From JABDQZ01 sp050049775 (GTDB taxonomy: Bacteria > Pseudomonadota > Gammaproteobacteria > Chromatiales > Chromatiaceae), in the NCBI GenBank assembly GCA_050049775.1, contig JASFVP010000010.1:7370-71369 (forward strand): 64,000 nucleotides of DNA. The letters are read 5' to 3'. How positions within the stretch are numbered: the stretch's first letter is position 1; each line of letters begins with the position of its first letter. The notes below the pieces were generated by a model, which was not told where the DNA came from, did not search any database, and worked only from the letters and a program-made list of their open reading frames with translations. The position numbers and the translations under genes were made by a program. Positions 63,267-64,000 of this stretch are shown in pieces.

Positions 63267-63288
63267 ATGGCAATGAGTTGAACCGGAA

Positions 63289-64000
63289 CTAGAATTCTTC
63301 CCACTCGTCCTCATCCACGGCAGCAGCCGAAGAGGAACTGGCTACCGGACGTGGCGCGGCCTTCGGCGCCGGTGCCGGTTTTGGCGCCGGCTTCGGTGCA
63401 GCCGCTTTGGGCGCTGCGCTCACATGGCTCGCTGGTGCTGCCTTTGCCTGCGCCGCCGGTTTTGCCAGGGCGGTATCAGCCACGCTGCCCGCAATCTGGA
63501 AAAAGCCCATCGCCTGCTGCATTTCGCTGGCGCTGTCGCTCATCGCCACACTGGCAGCGGAAGTCTGTTCCGCCAATGCCGCATTCTGCTGGGTCATTTC
63601 GTCCATCTGCGTAACAGCCTGGTTGACCTGATCGATACCGGCACTCTGTTCGGCGCTGGCCGAAGCGATCTCGGCGATGATGTCGCCGACTTTCTTCACG
63701 CCATCGACGATTTCCTGTAAGGACTCACCGGTCTGGTTGACCAGATCGGAACCGGAATTGACCTTCTCGACCGAATCCTTGATCAGCTCCTTGATTTCCT
63801 TGGCGGCCTCGGCGGAGCGTGATGCCAGATTGCGAACTTCGGTGGCAACCACGGCAAAGCCGCGGCCCTGTTCACCGGCGCGTGCTGCTTCCACGGAAGC
63901 ATTCAGCGCCAGCAGGTTGGTCTGGAATGCGATTTCGTCGATCACACCGATGATCTCGGCGATCTTGTTGGACGATTCACTGATCTGACCCATCGCCGTG
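63289..64000 (-). CDS. Second chemoreceptor, N-terminal part cut by window edge
   Basis: Only the C-terminal part (about 237 residues) is present. It has the same hairpin tip EIAFQTNLLALNASVEAARAG, the same methyl-accepting segment, an Ala/Pro-rich linker (APKPAPKPAPAPKAAPRPV) and the same C-terminal tether DEDEWEEF. Over the signalling part it is nearly identical to the neighbour. The N-terminal sensing part lies beyond 64000 and cannot be read, so it may sense a different signal through a common output. Confidence 0.9.
   Translation of the reverse strand, partial: TAMGQISESSNKIAEIIGVIDEIAFQTNLLALNASVEAARAGEQGRGFAVVATEVRNLASRSAEAAKEIKELIKDSVEKVNSGSDLVNQTGESLQEIVDGVKKVGDIIAEIASASAEQSAGIDQVNQAVTQMDEMTQQNAALAEQTSAASVAMSDSASEMQQAMGFFQIAGSVADTALAKPAAQAKAAPASHVSAAPKAAAPKPAPKPAPAPKAAPRPVASSSSAAAVDEDEWEEF

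Overview
This window comes from a gammaproteobacterial chromosome, most likely a chemolithotrophic sulfur oxidiser. The evidence is a sox thiosulfate-oxidation cluster (soxX-A-K-Y-Z-B) beside an exported Asn/Gly/Tyr-rich protein of sulfur-globule type, together with gamma-type housekeeping genes: class Ia nrdAB with NrdR and DnaA sites, efp/epmA/epmB, psd followed by a fimX-like gene, and nadA. Base composition is moderately GC-rich and even throughout. I see no rRNA, tRNA, CRISPR array, insertion sequence or phage block, so it reads as core chromosome. The species cannot be named from the sequence alone.

Layout. 1-7.3 kb: sox operon on the minus strand (soxB runs off the left edge), a FixJ-type regulator and a PhnD-like/PAS histidine kinase of TtrS/TtrR architecture, then a divergent sulfur-globule-type gene whose promoter carries three tandem TTAG-N6-CTAA palindromes at exact 15-bp pitch. 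No soxCD is visible, which fits an organism that stores sulfur. 7.3-9.5 kb: a Ser/Thr kinase coupled to a haem-binding HAMP receptor. 9.5-22.4 kb: a tad/flp pilus locus with overlapping genes (flp, several pilin-like and TadE/G-like proteins, cpaB with an unusual repeat tail, cpaC, an FHA-cpaF fusion, tadB, tadC, a TPR lipoprotein). No prepilin peptidase and no CpaE/TadZ is visible. 22.4-36.5 kb: CAP protein, sprT, galE, msrB, an aminotransferase, a SCO protein, psd, the EF-P modification set, and a PA4958-like/fimX-like pair. 36.5-40.3 kb: a minus-strand group of membrane, TPR, ParA-like and two exported proteins that share an FRP motif. 40.4-45.7 kb: an RND efflux pair in which the pump has a 200-residue Gly-rich then histone-H1-like tail. 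46.3-50.5 kb: dynamin-like GTPase, a frameshifted ROK kinase, nadA, a SirB-type membrane protein and a small unknown gene. 51.0-55.3 kb: nrdA and nrdB. 55.4-64 kb: a copper-receptor-like TonB protein, an MHYT-PAS-GGDEF-EAL protein, and two paralogous soluble chemoreceptors, one with four PAS copies and one cut by the window edge.

The strongest unexpected signal is regulatory. The nrdA promoter (DnaA box, two NrdR boxes 32 bp apart, -35 and -10) occurs a second time, almost base for base over its core, in front of the RND efflux operon about 5 kb away in the opposite orientation. This predicts that an efflux pump is regulated together with deoxyribonucleotide synthesis. The second strongest is the 15-bp-pitch operator array at the sulfur-globule gene, with related half-sites at the soxX promoter, next to a sulfur-type two-component system.
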